In this document: one piece after another, positions 1-8,545 of the stretch
Position numbering within the stretch: the first letter of the stretch is position 1
Layout: every line of letters starts with the position of its first letter
Source of the DNA: Streptomyces sp. man185
GTDB lineage: Bacteria; Actinomycetota; Actinomycetes; Streptomycetales; Streptomycetaceae
Length of the DNA: 50,813 nucleotides
NCBI GenBank assembly: GCA_002551355.1
Contig: NTHE01000059.1
Location: 1-50,813 of the forward strand
Reading direction: 5' to 3'
Notes under the pieces: generated by a model
The model's input: only the letters and a program-made list of their open reading frames with translations
Databases searched by the model: none
What the model was told of the DNA's origin: nothing
Made by a program: the position numbers and the translations under genes

Positions 1-466
1 GCGCCACCCACGCCGGAGCCCCGGCCGGCCGCCGCGCCGCGTGCTCGGCGGCCAGCGTGCGCACCGCCGCCGGATAGAGGAGCGAGTCGCCGCACGCCAC
101 CAGGCGCACCGCCTGCACCAGCTCCTCGGCCGCTGCCCGCTTCAGGAGGAACCCGGCCGCCCCGGCGTGCAGGGCCTCGTACACGTACGCGTCGTTCTCG
201 AAGGTCGTCACGACGACGATCCTCGGCGGGTCGGACAGCGTGGCGAGGATCTGCTCGGTGGCCCGGATGCCGTCGATCTCCGGCATCCGTACGTCCATCA
301 GCACCACGTCGGGCCGCAGCGCCCGCACCACGGAGACGGCCTCCGCACCGGTGGCGGCCTCCCCGACGACCTCGATGCCCTCCTCGGCCTCCAGGATCAC
401 GCGCAGCGCCGTACGCACCATCCGCTCGTCGTCCGCGAGCACCACCCGCACCGGGTCCCCGCTCAT
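1..466 (-). CDS. Two-component response regulator, NarL/LuxR type (C-terminus cut by window edge)
   Basis: This is the receiver part of a response regulator that would be phosphorylated by the adjacent histidine kinase. The readable 155 residues begin MSGDPVRVVLADDERMVR. They show the acidic pocket (ADDE near residue 12), the phospho-acceptor Asp near residue 58 in VLMDVRMPEIDG, the conserved Thr in VVTTFENDAYV, and the Lys in GFLLK. The spacing and the FENDAYVYEAL helix are typical of NarL/FixJ proteins, whose C-terminal LuxR HTH would lie beyond the left edge. The ATG overlaps the kinase stop as ATGA, so the two are translationally coupled. The target genes cannot be read from this window. 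Confidence 0.93.
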   Translation of the reverse strand, partial: MSGDPVRVVLADDERMVRTALRVILEAEEGIEVVGEAATGAEAVSVVRALRPDVVLMDVRMPEIDGIRATEQILATLSDPPRIVVVTTFENDAYVYEALHAGAAGFLLKRAAAEELVQAVRLVACGDSLLYPAAVRTLAAEHAARRPAGAPAWVA

Positions 467-1770
467 CGCCGCCCCTCCGCCCGGCGGGCCGTCCCCGGCA
501 CCGGCGTCGGGGACGCGACCGTCAGCGGCAGCCGGGCGGTCAGCCGCCAGAGGCCGTCGTACGGACGCGCCTCGGCCCGGCCGCCCAGCAGGACGGCCCG
601 CTCCGCGATGCCGCGCAGCCCGCGGCCGCCCCCGGGACGCAGCCCGGCGGGCCGTTCGCCCAGTGGATTCTCCATCACGATCTCCAGCTCCCTCTCCCGT
701 ACCGCGATCAGCAGCCGCACCGGGGACGGGCCGCCCCCGCCGTGCCGCAGGGCGTTGCTCAGCCCCTCCTGGACGATCCGGTACGCCTCCCGCGAGACCA
801 CCGGGTCCACCGCGCCCGGGTCGCCCGGACCGCCCTCGCGCTCGTACGCCACCGGCGCCCCGCAGTGCGCCAGCAGCCCGTCGAGCGCGTCCAGCCCCGG
901 CCCGTACGCGGTGCCCTCCTCGTCCGGCTCCCCGTCCTGCCGCAGCAGCCCCAGCACCGAGTCCAGCTCGCCGACCGTGCGCCGCGTCGTCTCCTCGATG
1001 GCGGACAGCGCCTCGCGGACGAACTCCGGATCCCGGTCCAGGACCCGGCGCGCCGCCCCCGCCTGAAGGGTCACGGCACTCAGCGCGTGCCCCACCGAGT
1101 CGTGCAGCTCCCGGGCCAGCCGGTTGCGCACCGCCAGATCCGCCGCGCGGCGCTCGGCGGCGGCCAGCCGGTCCTCCGGCGTCGGCCCCAGCAGCACCGG
1201 GGCCCGCCGGGCCAGCACCTCTCCGGCGACGGCGGCGGCCAGCGCCAGCGCCACCAGCATCGCGAGTCCGGCGAACGGCGCGAGGGCCAGGGCCCACGGC
1301 TCCCGCAGCGCCTCGGGCCCGTCGAGCAGCCAGGTGTCGCGCAGCCCCGCGAAGAACGGCAGGGCGGTCACCGCCACCGCGAACGGCGGCAGCGCCAGCG
1401 TGGCCCCGCTGATGATCCCGCCGAGCGCCAGATGCAGGGTGTACCAGACGGCGGTACGCACCCGGGCCTGCCGGGTCCGGGCGGGCCCGTCGGCCAGCAG
1501 GGCGGGCGGAACCCCGCACAGGGCGCGGGCCGCGGCCACGGACAGCGGCCGCACGAGGGCGAAGAAGCCGGTGACCGCCGCCATCGGCAGGGCGAGGGCG
1601 AACGCGACGAGCTGGGCGTACAGGGAGGAGAAGAGCTGTTCCCCGCCGCCCGCCATGCCGACCAGGACCGTGCCGACCAGGAAGTACGGCATCAGCAGCG
1701 CGCCGCCGATGATCAGATGCAGCCAGCGCAGCCGCGCCCGCCGTCCGAACAGTGCGGCGAGCGGCTTCAT
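463..1770 (-). CDS. Sensor histidine kinase (HisKA_3 / NarX-type)
   Basis: This 435-residue membrane kinase should autophosphorylate and pass the phosphate to the downstream regulator. The N-terminal 185 residues hold about five to six hydrophobic segments with no large extracytoplasmic domain, so it probably senses in or near the membrane. The dimerisation/phosphoacceptor motif is RELHDSVGHAL with His near residue 223. The HATPase part has the N-box LSNALRHG and the glycine-rich GGGRGLRGIAER. The ATG was chosen because it overlaps the stop of the upstream membrane protein as ATGA; longer in-frame forms would run into that gene. The stimulus is unknown. Confidence 0.92.
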   Translation of the reverse strand: MKPLAALFGRRARLRWLHLIIGGALLMPYFLVGTVLVGMAGGGEQLFSSLYAQLVAFALALPMAAVTGFFALVRPLSVAAARALCGVPPALLADGPARTRQARVRTAVWYTLHLALGGIISGATLALPPFAVAVTALPFFAGLRDTWLLDGPEALREPWALALAPFAGLAMLVALALAAAVAGEVLARRAPVLLGPTPEDRLAAAERRAADLAVRNRLARELHDSVGHALSAVTLQAGAARRVLDRDPEFVREALSAIEETTRRTVGELDSVLGLLRQDGEPDEEGTAYGPGLDALDGLLAHCGAPVAYEREGGPGDPGAVDPVVSREAYRIVQEGLSNALRHGGGGPSPVRLLIAVRERELEIVMENPLGERPAGLRPGGGRGLRGIAERAVLLGGRAEARPYDGLWRLTARLPLTVASPTPVPGTARRAEGRR

Positions 1771-2825
1771 GACACCCGGTCGGCGGCGGCCGGGGCAGGG
1801 GCGGCCGGGGGCAGCGCTGAAGCCGCCGCGCGCTCCGCGAAGAAGTACGCGCCCAGCGTCACGACGAGCGCCCCGGCCAGCATCTGGACAGCGTAGGTCA
1901 CCATCGTCGCCGCCGTCGGACGGTCCGCCGCTTCGCCCGCGCCCATCAGCGCGGCGACACTCAACCAGCCGCCCCAGCAGGCCATCTGCGCCGAACCGGC
2001 CCAGGCCAGGACGAGCGGCAGTCGCAGGGGGATACGGCCGGTGCGCCGGAAGGCGACCAGCAGCACCCCGGCGGCGGTGACCACCACGAAGAGCAGGCTG
2101 ACGGTCTCCATGACGTAGAAGTCGCTGGTGCGGTCCGCAGCCCGGCCCGCGTTGAGCCCGGCGGTCGAACCGGTGACCCACAACAGGTGGGTGACGCCCG
2201 GGAGAAGGGACGCCGACGCGGCGGCGACGGCGGTCGCGCGCAGAGCGGGCGAGGTCGGACTCTCCGGCAGATCCCGCAGCCGCCCCTGCCACAGACGGCC
2301 CCAGCGCTCCCTGGCGTACAGCGCGAAGAGGGCGCCGAGGGCGAGGCCCTGGACGATGAAACCGCCGTAGACGACACCGAAGACCCACGGGTCGAGGAAC
2401 GGCTCGGAGGTCCCCTCGCCGACCGGCCGCCCGCCGCCACCGCCGAGGAGCCGTACGAGCATCTGGACCGGGAAGGCCGTCATGATCGGCAGCAGCAGGC
2501 CGCTCGCCACCCACATCGGCAGCACCAGCAGCCAGGCGGGCACCCGCCTGCCCCAGGGCCGGGTGAGCAGCAGGGCGAGGGCGATGACGGCGCCGTCCAT
2601 CAGCACCGTGGCCCCATTGGCGACCCGCAGCGCGGTACCGCCGTCGAGCAGCGCGCTGCCGTCCGGGACACCGAGCCGACTGCCCGCCATCCAGGCTGTC
2701 TTGAGGGCGATGTAGGGGACGCAGGACACCATGGCGAGCGCCCGGAGCACGGCCCGTGCGCGGCCGATGCGGTACGGGGGTGGTTCGGGCGGTGCGCTGC
2801 CGCCGGTTCGCGGATCGACTGTCAT
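1767..2825 (-). CDS. Polytopic membrane protein of the two-component operon
   Basis: This 352-residue protein begins MTVDPRTGGSAPPEPPPY, a Pro-rich cytoplasmic-looking tail, followed by about eight hydrophobic stretches and a C-terminal Ala/Pro tail. I recognise no catalytic motif. It is the first gene of a tight three-gene unit (membrane protein, kinase, response regulator) with ATGA overlaps, so it may help with signal sensing or be an output of the pathway. This is inferred from context only. The frame stays open further upstream, but that part has non-membrane, Arg-rich composition unlike the protein, so the ATG at 2825 is preferred. Confidence 0.8.
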   Translation of the reverse strand: MTVDPRTGGSAPPEPPPYRIGRARAVLRALAMVSCVPYIALKTAWMAGSRLGVPDGSALLDGGTALRVANGATVLMDGAVIALALLLTRPWGRRVPAWLLVLPMWVASGLLLPIMTAFPVQMLVRLLGGGGGRPVGEGTSEPFLDPWVFGVVYGGFIVQGLALGALFALYARERWGRLWQGRLRDLPESPTSPALRATAVAAASASLLPGVTHLLWVTGSTAGLNAGRAADRTSDFYVMETVSLLFVVVTAAGVLLVAFRRTGRIPLRLPLVLAWAGSAQMACWGGWLSVAALMGAGEAADRPTAATMVTYAVQMLAGALVVTLGAYFFAERAAASALPPAAPAPAAADRVS

Positions 2826-2902
2826 GGCACCAGGCTTCCGCGCCGGCCGTCCCCGCACGTCCTGCCCGCCGACGATCCGTCTCCGCCGCGCGGGGGAGGC
2901 CA

Positions 2903-3385
2903 CTACGGGCGCAGCGTCACCAGCACCTCGTCGATCTCCTCGCCCCGGGCCTGGGCGAACCCGCGGTCCGTGCCGGTCACCACGAAGCCGCACTTCTCCA
3001 GGACCCGGCGCGAGCCGAGGTTGTCGGCCGCCGCCCGCGCGTGCAGCGGGCGCGTGGGCGTCTCGTCGAGGAAGGCGAGCAGCGCGGCCGTCGCCAGCCC
3101 GCGACCCCAGTGCGCCCGGCCGATCCAGTACGTGACCTGGCGGTCGCCGACGTCCCCGTACGCCCCGACATGGCCCACCACGTCACCGTCGGTCACCACC
3201 GTGCGCATCACCACCCCGCCGGATCCGGCCCGGATCCGCGCCCAGTGGGCGTCGAACGCGGCGCGGTCGGTGGGGTCCTTCGGCGTGAACGCGGCGACAC
3301 GGGTCGCCTCGGGGTCGCTCATCCAGCCGAAGAACAGCGGCAGGTCCCCGTCCTCGACCGGCCGCAGCGCTATCGGGGCCGTCAG
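2903..3385 (-). CDS. GNAT family N-acetyltransferase (start uncertain, possibly CTG)
   Basis: The acetyl-CoA transferase fold reads IALRPVEDGDLPLFFGWMSD (strand beta1), then VVGHVGAYGD, the acyl-CoA binding turn AHWGRGLATAALLAF, and ARAAADNLGSRRVLEKCGF near the end, as in RimJ/RimL-like enzymes. No ATG or GTG occurs before beta1. The only plausible initiator is a CTG at 3385 that overlaps the IclR stop (CTGA) and has GGAGG two bases upstream; the next ATG (about 3320) would delete beta1. I therefore give the CTG start with reservation. It is probably co-transcribed with the IclR gene. The substrate is unknown. Confidence 0.72.
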   Translation of the reverse strand: MTAPIALRPVEDGDLPLFFGWMSDPEATRVAAFTPKDPTDRAAFDAHWARIRAGSGGVVMRTVVTDGDVVGHVGAYGDVGDRQVTYWIGRAHWGRGLATAALLAFLDETPTRPLHARAAADNLGSRRVLEKCGFVVTGTDRGFAQARGEEIDEVLVTLRP

Positions 3386-4152
3386 AGCCTCCGCGTGGCG
3401 AGCGTGAGCCGGTCCCGGGCGTCGAACAGGGCGTCCTTCACCATCTGTTCGTGGCCGGGAGTGAGCCGGGCGACCGGTACCGAGCAGCTGATCGCGTCGC
3501 GCGCGGGCGTCCGGTAGGGGATCGCCACGCCGAAGCAGCGCAGGCCGAGGGTGTTCTCCTCGCGGTCCACCGCGTAGCCCTGCTCGCGGACCAGCCGCAG
3601 CTCTTCGATGAGCCTCTCGCGGTCCGTGATGGTGTGCTCGGTCAGCGCGGGCAGCGTCTCGGGCAGCATCTTGCGCACCTGCTCGTCGCTGTGGGTGGCC
3701 AGCAGCGCCTTGCCGAGCGAGGTGGAGTGCGCGGGCAGCCGGCGGCCGACCCGGGTGAAGGGGCGCAGATAGTGCTGGGACTGCCGGGTCGCGAGGTAGA
3801 CCACGTTCGTCCCGTCGAGGCGGGCCAGGTGGATGGTCTCCGTGGTGTCGTCGGACAGCCGGTCCAGGGTGGGGCGGGCGGCGGCCACGACCTCGTCGCC
3901 GTCGATGTACGACGTGCCGACCAGCAGGGCGCGGACGCCGATCCCGTACCGGGTGCCCGTGGCGTCCGTCTCCACCCAGCCCAGCTCCACCAGGGTGCGC
4001 AGCAGCATGTAGAGGCTGGACTTGGGATAGCCGACCGCCTCCTGGACGGCTGCCAGCGAGTGCATGCCGGGCCGCCCCGCGAAGTATTCGAGGAGCTCCA
4101 CCGTCCGTACTGCGGACTTGACCTGTGCCCCACCGGACTCGGCGACCGACAT
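3382..4152 (-). CDS. IclR family transcriptional regulator
   Basis: This 256-residue protein has an N-terminal winged helix (KSAVRTVELLEYFAGRPG, then AVGYPKSSLYMLLRTLVELGWVE) and a C-terminal GAF-like IclR effector domain ending CSVPVARLTPGHEQMVKDALF. The length fits the family. It is divergent from the semialdehyde dehydrogenase gene, and IclR proteins often control a neighbouring catabolic gene, so repression or activation of that gene by a sugar-acid-type ligand is the simplest reading. The start at MSVAESGGAQVKSAVRTVE was chosen because longer in-frame forms add an Arg-rich segment that is not typical of the family. Confidence 0.93.
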   Translation of the reverse strand: MSVAESGGAQVKSAVRTVELLEYFAGRPGMHSLAAVQEAVGYPKSSLYMLLRTLVELGWVETDATGTRYGIGVRALLVGTSYIDGDEVVAAARPTLDRLSDDTTETIHLARLDGTNVVYLATRQSQHYLRPFTRVGRRLPAHSTSLGKALLATHSDEQVRKMLPETLPALTEHTITDRERLIEELRLVREQGYAVDREENTLGLRCFGVAIPYRTPARDAISCSVPVARLTPGHEQMVKDALFDARDRLTLATRRL

Positions 4153-4279
4153 CGCCCACGCCCCCTTCTTCTCCAGCTCATCGACTTCTCGTCCGCGTCG
4201 TCGTCCGAAAAGCCGCCACACGATTGCCAACACGGAACGCCCGGAAATAGAGTCCCAGGGCATTCACGATCAGGAACTC

Positions 4280-4297
4280 TGTTCAGAATAACGAACA
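4280..4297. promoter_or_regulatory. Candidate IclR operator (TGTTC-N8-GAACA)
   Basis: A perfect inverted repeat, TGTTC-N8-GAACA, lies in the 237-bp divergent spacer between the IclR and aldehyde dehydrogenase genes, within an A/T-rich island. The spacing fits one dimer site of an IclR-type winged helix. The assignment is inferred from position and symmetry. Confidence 0.5.
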
Positions 4298-4389
4298 CTT
4301 GCCGATGCGCGGCCGCAGTCGGCCGCACATCGGCCGGGAGCCGGTCGGAATCCGGTCGCACGACGGTCGCACGACGGAAGGGAAGCACG

Positions 4390-5913
4390 GTGAGCGCAGC
4401 ACCAGTCTGGAGTGTCGACCCCCGAACGGGGAACCCGCGCGAGCAGGTTGCCGTGGAGGCCACCGCCGAGGAGGTCGACCGCGTGGTCCGGGCGGCCCGT
4501 GCCGTCCGCGACGCCCTCGCCGACCGCGCGGCACGCGCCGCGTTCCTGCGGACGGCGGCGGAGCTGCTGGAGGAGTCCGGCGAGCACATCATCGAGGCCG
4601 CCGACGCGGAGACCGCCCTCGGCCCGGCCCGTCTCACCGGTGAACTCGCGCGTACCGCAGCCCAGTTGAGGGCCTTCGCGGAGGTCGTCGACGAAGGGGC
4701 CTACCTCGACGTCCACATCGACCACCCAGACGGCTCCCGCACCCCGCCCTGGCCCGACCTGCGCCGCTACAAGATCCCGCTCGGAGTCGTCGCCGTCTAC
4801 GCGGCGAGCAACTTCCCGCTCGCCTTCTCCGTCCCCGGCGGCGACACGGCCAGCGCGCTCGCGGCCGGCTGCCCGGTCGTCGTCAAGGCGCACCCCGACC
4901 ACCCGGCCACCTCCGAACTCTGCGCCTCCGTCCTCCGCCGCGCCGCCGCCCGCACCGGTCTGCCCGAGGACGTGCTGACCCTGGTGCACGGCTTCGACGC
5001 GGGCGTCGAGCTGATCCGCCACCCGCTGGTGAGCGCCGCGGGCTTCACCGGCTCGGTGCGGGGCGGGCGCGCCCTGTTCGACGCGGCGGCCGCCCGCCCC
5101 ACCCCGATCCCCTTCCACGGCGAACTCGGCTCCCTCAACCCGGTCGTCGTCACCGGACCCGCCGCCGCCGAGCGCGCCGGCGAGATCGGCGCGGGGCTCG
5201 GCGGCTCGATGACGCTCGGCGCCGGCCAGTTCTGCACCAAGCCCGGCTTCGTCCTGGTCCCCGAGGGGGCGGCGGGCGACCAGCTCCTCAAGACCCTCAC
5301 CGAGACGGTCAGCTCCACCGGCTCCGGCGTCCTGCTGGACCACCGCATCCGGGACGCCTTCGTCACGGGCGTCCGGGAGAGGGCCGCGCTGCCGGACGTC
5401 GACGCCCCCGTCACCCCCGGTGCGGCCGGCGAGCACACCGTCTCCGCCGGATTCCTCACCGTGCCGGCCGCCCGGCTGACCGGGAAGGGCCCGCACGACA
5501 CGCTGCTGGAGGAGTGCTTCGGCCCGGTCACCGTGGTCGCCCGGTACGCCTCCGTCGACGAGGTCGCCGCCGTCCTCGCCCGGCTGCCCGGGAACCTCAC
5601 CGCCACCCTGCAGACCGCCACGGAGGAGGCCGGGGACCCCGACGCGGCCCCTCTCCTCGCCGCCCTCACGCCGCTCGCCGGGCGCATCCTCGTCAACGGC
5701 TGGCCGACGGGGGTCGCCGTCGCTCCCGCCCAGCACCACGGCGGCCCCTACCCCGCCACCACCTCCACCTCCACCTCGGTCGGCGCGACGGCGATCGAAC
5801 GCTGGCTGCGCCCGGTCACGTACCAGTCCACCCCCGAGACGCTCCTCCCGCCGGAGCTCCGAGAGGACAACCCGCTGGGCCTGCCCCGCCGGGTGGACGG
5901 ACGCCGGGCATGA
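4390..5913 (+). CDS. Aldehyde dehydrogenase, alpha-ketoglutaric semialdehyde (2,5-dioxovalerate) type, NADP+
   Basis: This 507-residue enzyme is predicted to oxidise 2-oxoglutarate semialdehyde (from sugar acids or hydroxyproline) to 2-oxoglutarate. Seen: cofactor-pocket segment YAASNFPLAFSVPGGDTASA, KAHP, general base Glu near 245 in FHGELGSLNP, and catalytic Cys near 282 in GAGQFCTKPG. The FHGELGSLNP and QFCTKPG signatures distinguish this subgroup from common ALDHs, which have ELGGKSP. A GTG start is supported by a GGAAGGGAAG purine run just upstream. It is divergent from the IclR gene and overlaps the next gene by ATGA. Exact substrate is inferred from the subgroup. Confidence 0.88.
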   Translation: MSAAPVWSVDPRTGNPREQVAVEATAEEVDRVVRAARAVRDALADRAARAAFLRTAAELLEESGEHIIEAADAETALGPARLTGELARTAAQLRAFAEVVDEGAYLDVHIDHPDGSRTPPWPDLRRYKIPLGVVAVYAASNFPLAFSVPGGDTASALAAGCPVVVKAHPDHPATSELCASVLRRAAARTGLPEDVLTLVHGFDAGVELIRHPLVSAAGFTGSVRGGRALFDAAAARPTPIPFHGELGSLNPVVVTGPAAAERAGEIGAGLGGSMTLGAGQFCTKPGFVLVPEGAAGDQLLKTLTETVSSTGSGVLLDHRIRDAFVTGVRERAALPDVDAPVTPGAAGEHTVSAGFLTVPAARLTGKGPHDTLLEECFGPVTVVARYASVDEVAAVLARLPGNLTATLQTATEEAGDPDAAPLLAALTPLAGRILVNGWPTGVAVAPAQHHGGPYPATTSTSTSVGATAIERWLRPVTYQSTPETLLPPELREDNPLGLPRRVDGRRA

Positions 5914-6521
5914 CCCTGCACCTGGACTCCCTTCCCTTCGGCCTGGACGCGGCGGGCCCCGACGGACGCTGGACCCACGCCGACGGCGTACTGACCGGCA
6001 GGGCCGGACCCGGCCAGGACCTGTTCGTCCCGCCGTCCGGCGACTCCCTCGACCCGGCCTGCGACGCACCGCGGCTGCTCGGCGCGGTGGGGGAGGGCGA
6101 CTTCCGGCTGCTGGCCCGGATCCGCCCGGGGCTGGTCTCGGCCGGTGACGCGGGGGCGCTGTACCTCCACGTGGGGGACCGGGAGTGGGCCAAGCTCTGC
6201 CTGGAGCACTCCGCGGACCTCCCGACCGTCTGCACCGTCGTCACCCGGGGCCACTCCGACGACGCCAACGCCTTCGTGGTGGAGGAGGGCGTCTGCTGGC
6301 TCCGCCTGAGCCGCACCGGCAGCGCCTACGCCTTCCACGCCTCCGCCGACGGCGAGAGCTGGACCTTCGTCCGCGTCTTCACCCTCGGTACGGACGCGGA
6401 GCGGGCAGCCGCCCGTGTCGGCTTCCTCGTCCAGTCGCCCACCGGCGAGGGCTGCGGGGCGGTCTTCGACCGGATCGCCTTCCTGGCCGGGGGGGTGGAG
6501 AACCTGCGCGACGGGCGGTGA
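5910..6521 (+). CDS. DUF1349-like beta-sandwich protein
   Basis: This 203-residue protein has the pattern of the DUF1349/concanavalin-like family: WTHADGVLTGRAGPGQDLFVPPSG, then FRLLARIRP, GALYLHVGDREWAKLCLE, and a late VGFLVQSPTGEGCGAVFDRIAF. Members are mostly unassigned and may bind carbohydrate. It starts on the last codon of the dehydrogenase (ATGA), so it is coupled to it and could handle the same sugar-derived substrate; that is inference. There is no signal peptide, so it is probably cytoplasmic. Confidence 0.82.
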   Translation: MTLHLDSLPFGLDAAGPDGRWTHADGVLTGRAGPGQDLFVPPSGDSLDPACDAPRLLGAVGEGDFRLLARIRPGLVSAGDAGALYLHVGDREWAKLCLEHSADLPTVCTVVTRGHSDDANAFVVEEGVCWLRLSRTGSAYAFHASADGESWTFVRVFTLGTDAERAAARVGFLVQSPTGEGCGAVFDRIAFLAGGVENLRDGR

Positions 6522-6645
6522 CGGGGAAGCGGACATCGGGGCGGGGCCGGGAATCAGGTGGTCCGGTTCCGTGTTCGACCCAGAGACCTGATGCGCGGAG
6601 GGATCCTCCGCGCCCCGTCCGCGATCCCCGGAGAGAAGAAGAGTC

Positions 6646-7362
6646 ATGCGCGTCGAGATCTGGAGCGACATCGCTTGTCCGTGGTGCTACATCGGCAAGG
6701 CCCGCTTCGAGAAGGGCCTCGCGGAGTTCGCCCACCGGGACGAGGTCGAGGTGGTGCACCGCTCCTTCGAGCTCGACCCCTCCCGGGCCAAGGGCGACAC
6801 CGCGCTCGTGATCGACATGCTGGCCGAGAAGTACGGCCGCAGCCGCGAGGAGGCCGCCTCGATGGAGGCCAATGTCGCGGCCAACGCGCAGGCCGAGGGG
6901 CTCGGCTACCGCACCGAGGGCCGTGACCACGGCTCCACCTTCGACATCCACCGGCTGCTGCACCTGGCCAAGGCCCGCGGCCGCCAGGACGAGCTGCTGA
7001 CCCTCGCCTACCGGGCGAACTTCGCCGAGGAGCGGTCCGTCTTCGACGACGAGGTGCTGATCGACCTCGCCGTGGCGGCCGGACTCGACGCCGACGAGGC
7101 CCGTGCGGTGCTCGCCGACCCCGAGGCGTACGCGGACGACGTCCGGACCGACGAGCGCGAGGCGGCCGAGCTGGGCGCCAACGCCGTGCCGTTCTTCGTC
7201 CTCGACCGGCGGTACGGGATCTCCGGCGGCCAGCCCTCGGAGGTCTTCGTCCAGGCGCTGGAGCAGGCCTGGAAGGACCGCCCCGCCACCGCCCTCACCA
7301 CCGTCGGCGGGGACGCGGCGGGCTGCGACACGGACGGGGCCTGCGAGGTACCCCGGAGCTGA
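6646..7362 (+). CDS. DsbA family oxidoreductase, FrnE type
   Basis: A 238-residue thioredoxin-fold protein with redox motif CPWC at residues 11-14 (MRVEIWSDIACPWCYIG). The body matches the FrnE/DsbA-like group: VVHRSFELDPS, GSTFDIHRLLHLAKARG, and the cis-Pro loop GANAVPFFVLDRRYGISGGQP near residues 178-198. It has no signal peptide, so it is cytosolic, unlike Gram-negative DsbA. Two extra Cys lie close to the C-terminus (GCDTDGACEVP). A clear ribosome site (GGAGAGAAG) precedes the ATG. Family members act as disulfide oxidoreductases or isomerases; FrnE of Deinococcus is linked to oxidative stress. Confidence 0.92.
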   Translation: MRVEIWSDIACPWCYIGKARFEKGLAEFAHRDEVEVVHRSFELDPSRAKGDTALVIDMLAEKYGRSREEAASMEANVAANAQAEGLGYRTEGRDHGSTFDIHRLLHLAKARGRQDELLTLAYRANFAEERSVFDDEVLIDLAVAAGLDADEARAVLADPEAYADDVRTDEREAAELGANAVPFFVLDRRYGISGGQPSEVFVQALEQAWKDRPATALTTVGGDAAGCDTDGACEVPRS

Positions 7363-7460
7363 GCCGCCCGCGTCAGCCGCAGCCAACCACGAGCATGCCT
7401 CTGGCGCCCCCTTGACTCTCCGTAATTGACTGCGGGTCGAGGGGACTTCAGGGTGGACGT

Positions 7461-8519
7461 ATGACGATCCCCGCGCCCATCCAAGCGGCAGCCGACGAGT
7501 TCGCGCCGGAAGTCACCTACCTCAACACCTCCAGCTGGGGCCTGCTGCCCCGCCGGACGATCGCCGCCGTCAAGGCACTGGCCGAGGAGAACGCCGCGGG
7601 GCGCCGGGTGGGGGCGGGCAGTTTCGAGGCGGTGGAGGCCGCCCGGGTCGGGTTCGCCCGGCTCGCCGGGGTCCACCCGGACCGGGTCGCCACCGGCAGT
7701 TCCGTCACCGTCCACGTCGGCCTGATCGCCGCCTCGCTGCCGCCGGGCGCCGAAGTCCTCTGCCCCGAGGGCGAGTTCTCCTCCGTGGTCAGCCCGTTCG
7801 CGCTCCGCGGTGATCTGCGCATGCGGTACGTGCCGCTCACGGACCTCGCCGGGGCCGTACGCCCGTCGACCGCCCTGGTCGCCTTCTCCGCCGTGCAGTC
7901 GGCCGACGGCCGGGTGGCCGGCCTCGCCGCCGTCCGCGCGGCCGCCGCGGCGCACGGGGCCCGGACCCTGCTGGACGCCACCCAGGCAGCGGGCTGGTTC
8001 CCGCTGGACGCCGGGGCCTACGACTACACCGTCACCGGCGGCTTCAAGTTCCTGCTCTGCCCGCGCGGTACGTCGTTCCTGACCGTCACCGAGGAGGCGC
8101 AGGACACGCTGCCGCCCCTCTTCGCCGGCTGGGTCTCCGCCGGCGCCCCCTGGAACGGCAACTACGGACCGCTGGAGCGCCTCGCCCCCACCGCCCGCGG
8201 CTTCGACGAGCCGCCCGCCTTCCTCTCGTACCACGGGGCCGAGCGCTCCCTGGACCTGCTCGCGGAGGTCGGTCCCGACGCCCTGTACGCCCACGCCACC
8301 GGGCTCGCGGCCCGACTGCGGGCGGGGCTGGCGGAGCTGGGGCACGAGCCGGTGCCCGGGGAGTCGGCGATCGTCGCCGTACCCGGACTCGACGGCCGTC
8401 AGCCCGGCCTGGTGGAGGCCGGGATCGCCGTATCCGCCCCGGCCGGGAATCTGCGGATCTCCTGCCACCTCTACAACACCGGGGCCGATGTGGACCGGGT
8501 GCTGGAGTTCCTCGCCTGA
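7461..8519 (+). CDS. Aminotransferase class V-fold PLP enzyme
   Basis: A 352-residue fold-type I PLP enzyme related to isopenicillin-epimerase/cysteine-desulfurase-like proteins. Seen: N-terminal YLNTSSWGLLPRRT, cofactor residues in LLDATQAAGWFPLD (Asp near 172, Gln near 175), Schiff-base Lys near 196 in VTGGFKFLLCPRG, and the C-terminal LRISCHLYNTGADVDRVLEFL. The start ATG has a purine-rich AGGGTGG site. Its own promoter probably lies in the 98-bp gap upstream, where two TTGACT hexamers are visible. The substrate cannot be deduced, and there is no link to Fe-S or sulfur genes nearby. Confidence 0.88.
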   Translation: MTIPAPIQAAADEFAPEVTYLNTSSWGLLPRRTIAAVKALAEENAAGRRVGAGSFEAVEAARVGFARLAGVHPDRVATGSSVTVHVGLIAASLPPGAEVLCPEGEFSSVVSPFALRGDLRMRYVPLTDLAGAVRPSTALVAFSAVQSADGRVAGLAAVRAAAAAHGARTLLDATQAAGWFPLDAGAYDYTVTGGFKFLLCPRGTSFLTVTEEAQDTLPPLFAGWVSAGAPWNGNYGPLERLAPTARGFDEPPAFLSYHGAERSLDLLAEVGPDALYAHATGLAARLRAGLAELGHEPVPGESAIVAVPGLDGRQPGLVEAGIAVSAPAGNLRISCHLYNTGADVDRVLEFLA

Positions 8520-8545
8520 AGCCCCCGCGTCCGTCCCCGTGCGGC

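Noticed and set aside
7363..7460. Promoter call from two TTGACT hexamers before the class V PLP enzyme
   Set aside because: No convincing -10 box lies at the right spacing from either, so it is mentioned only in the gene entry.
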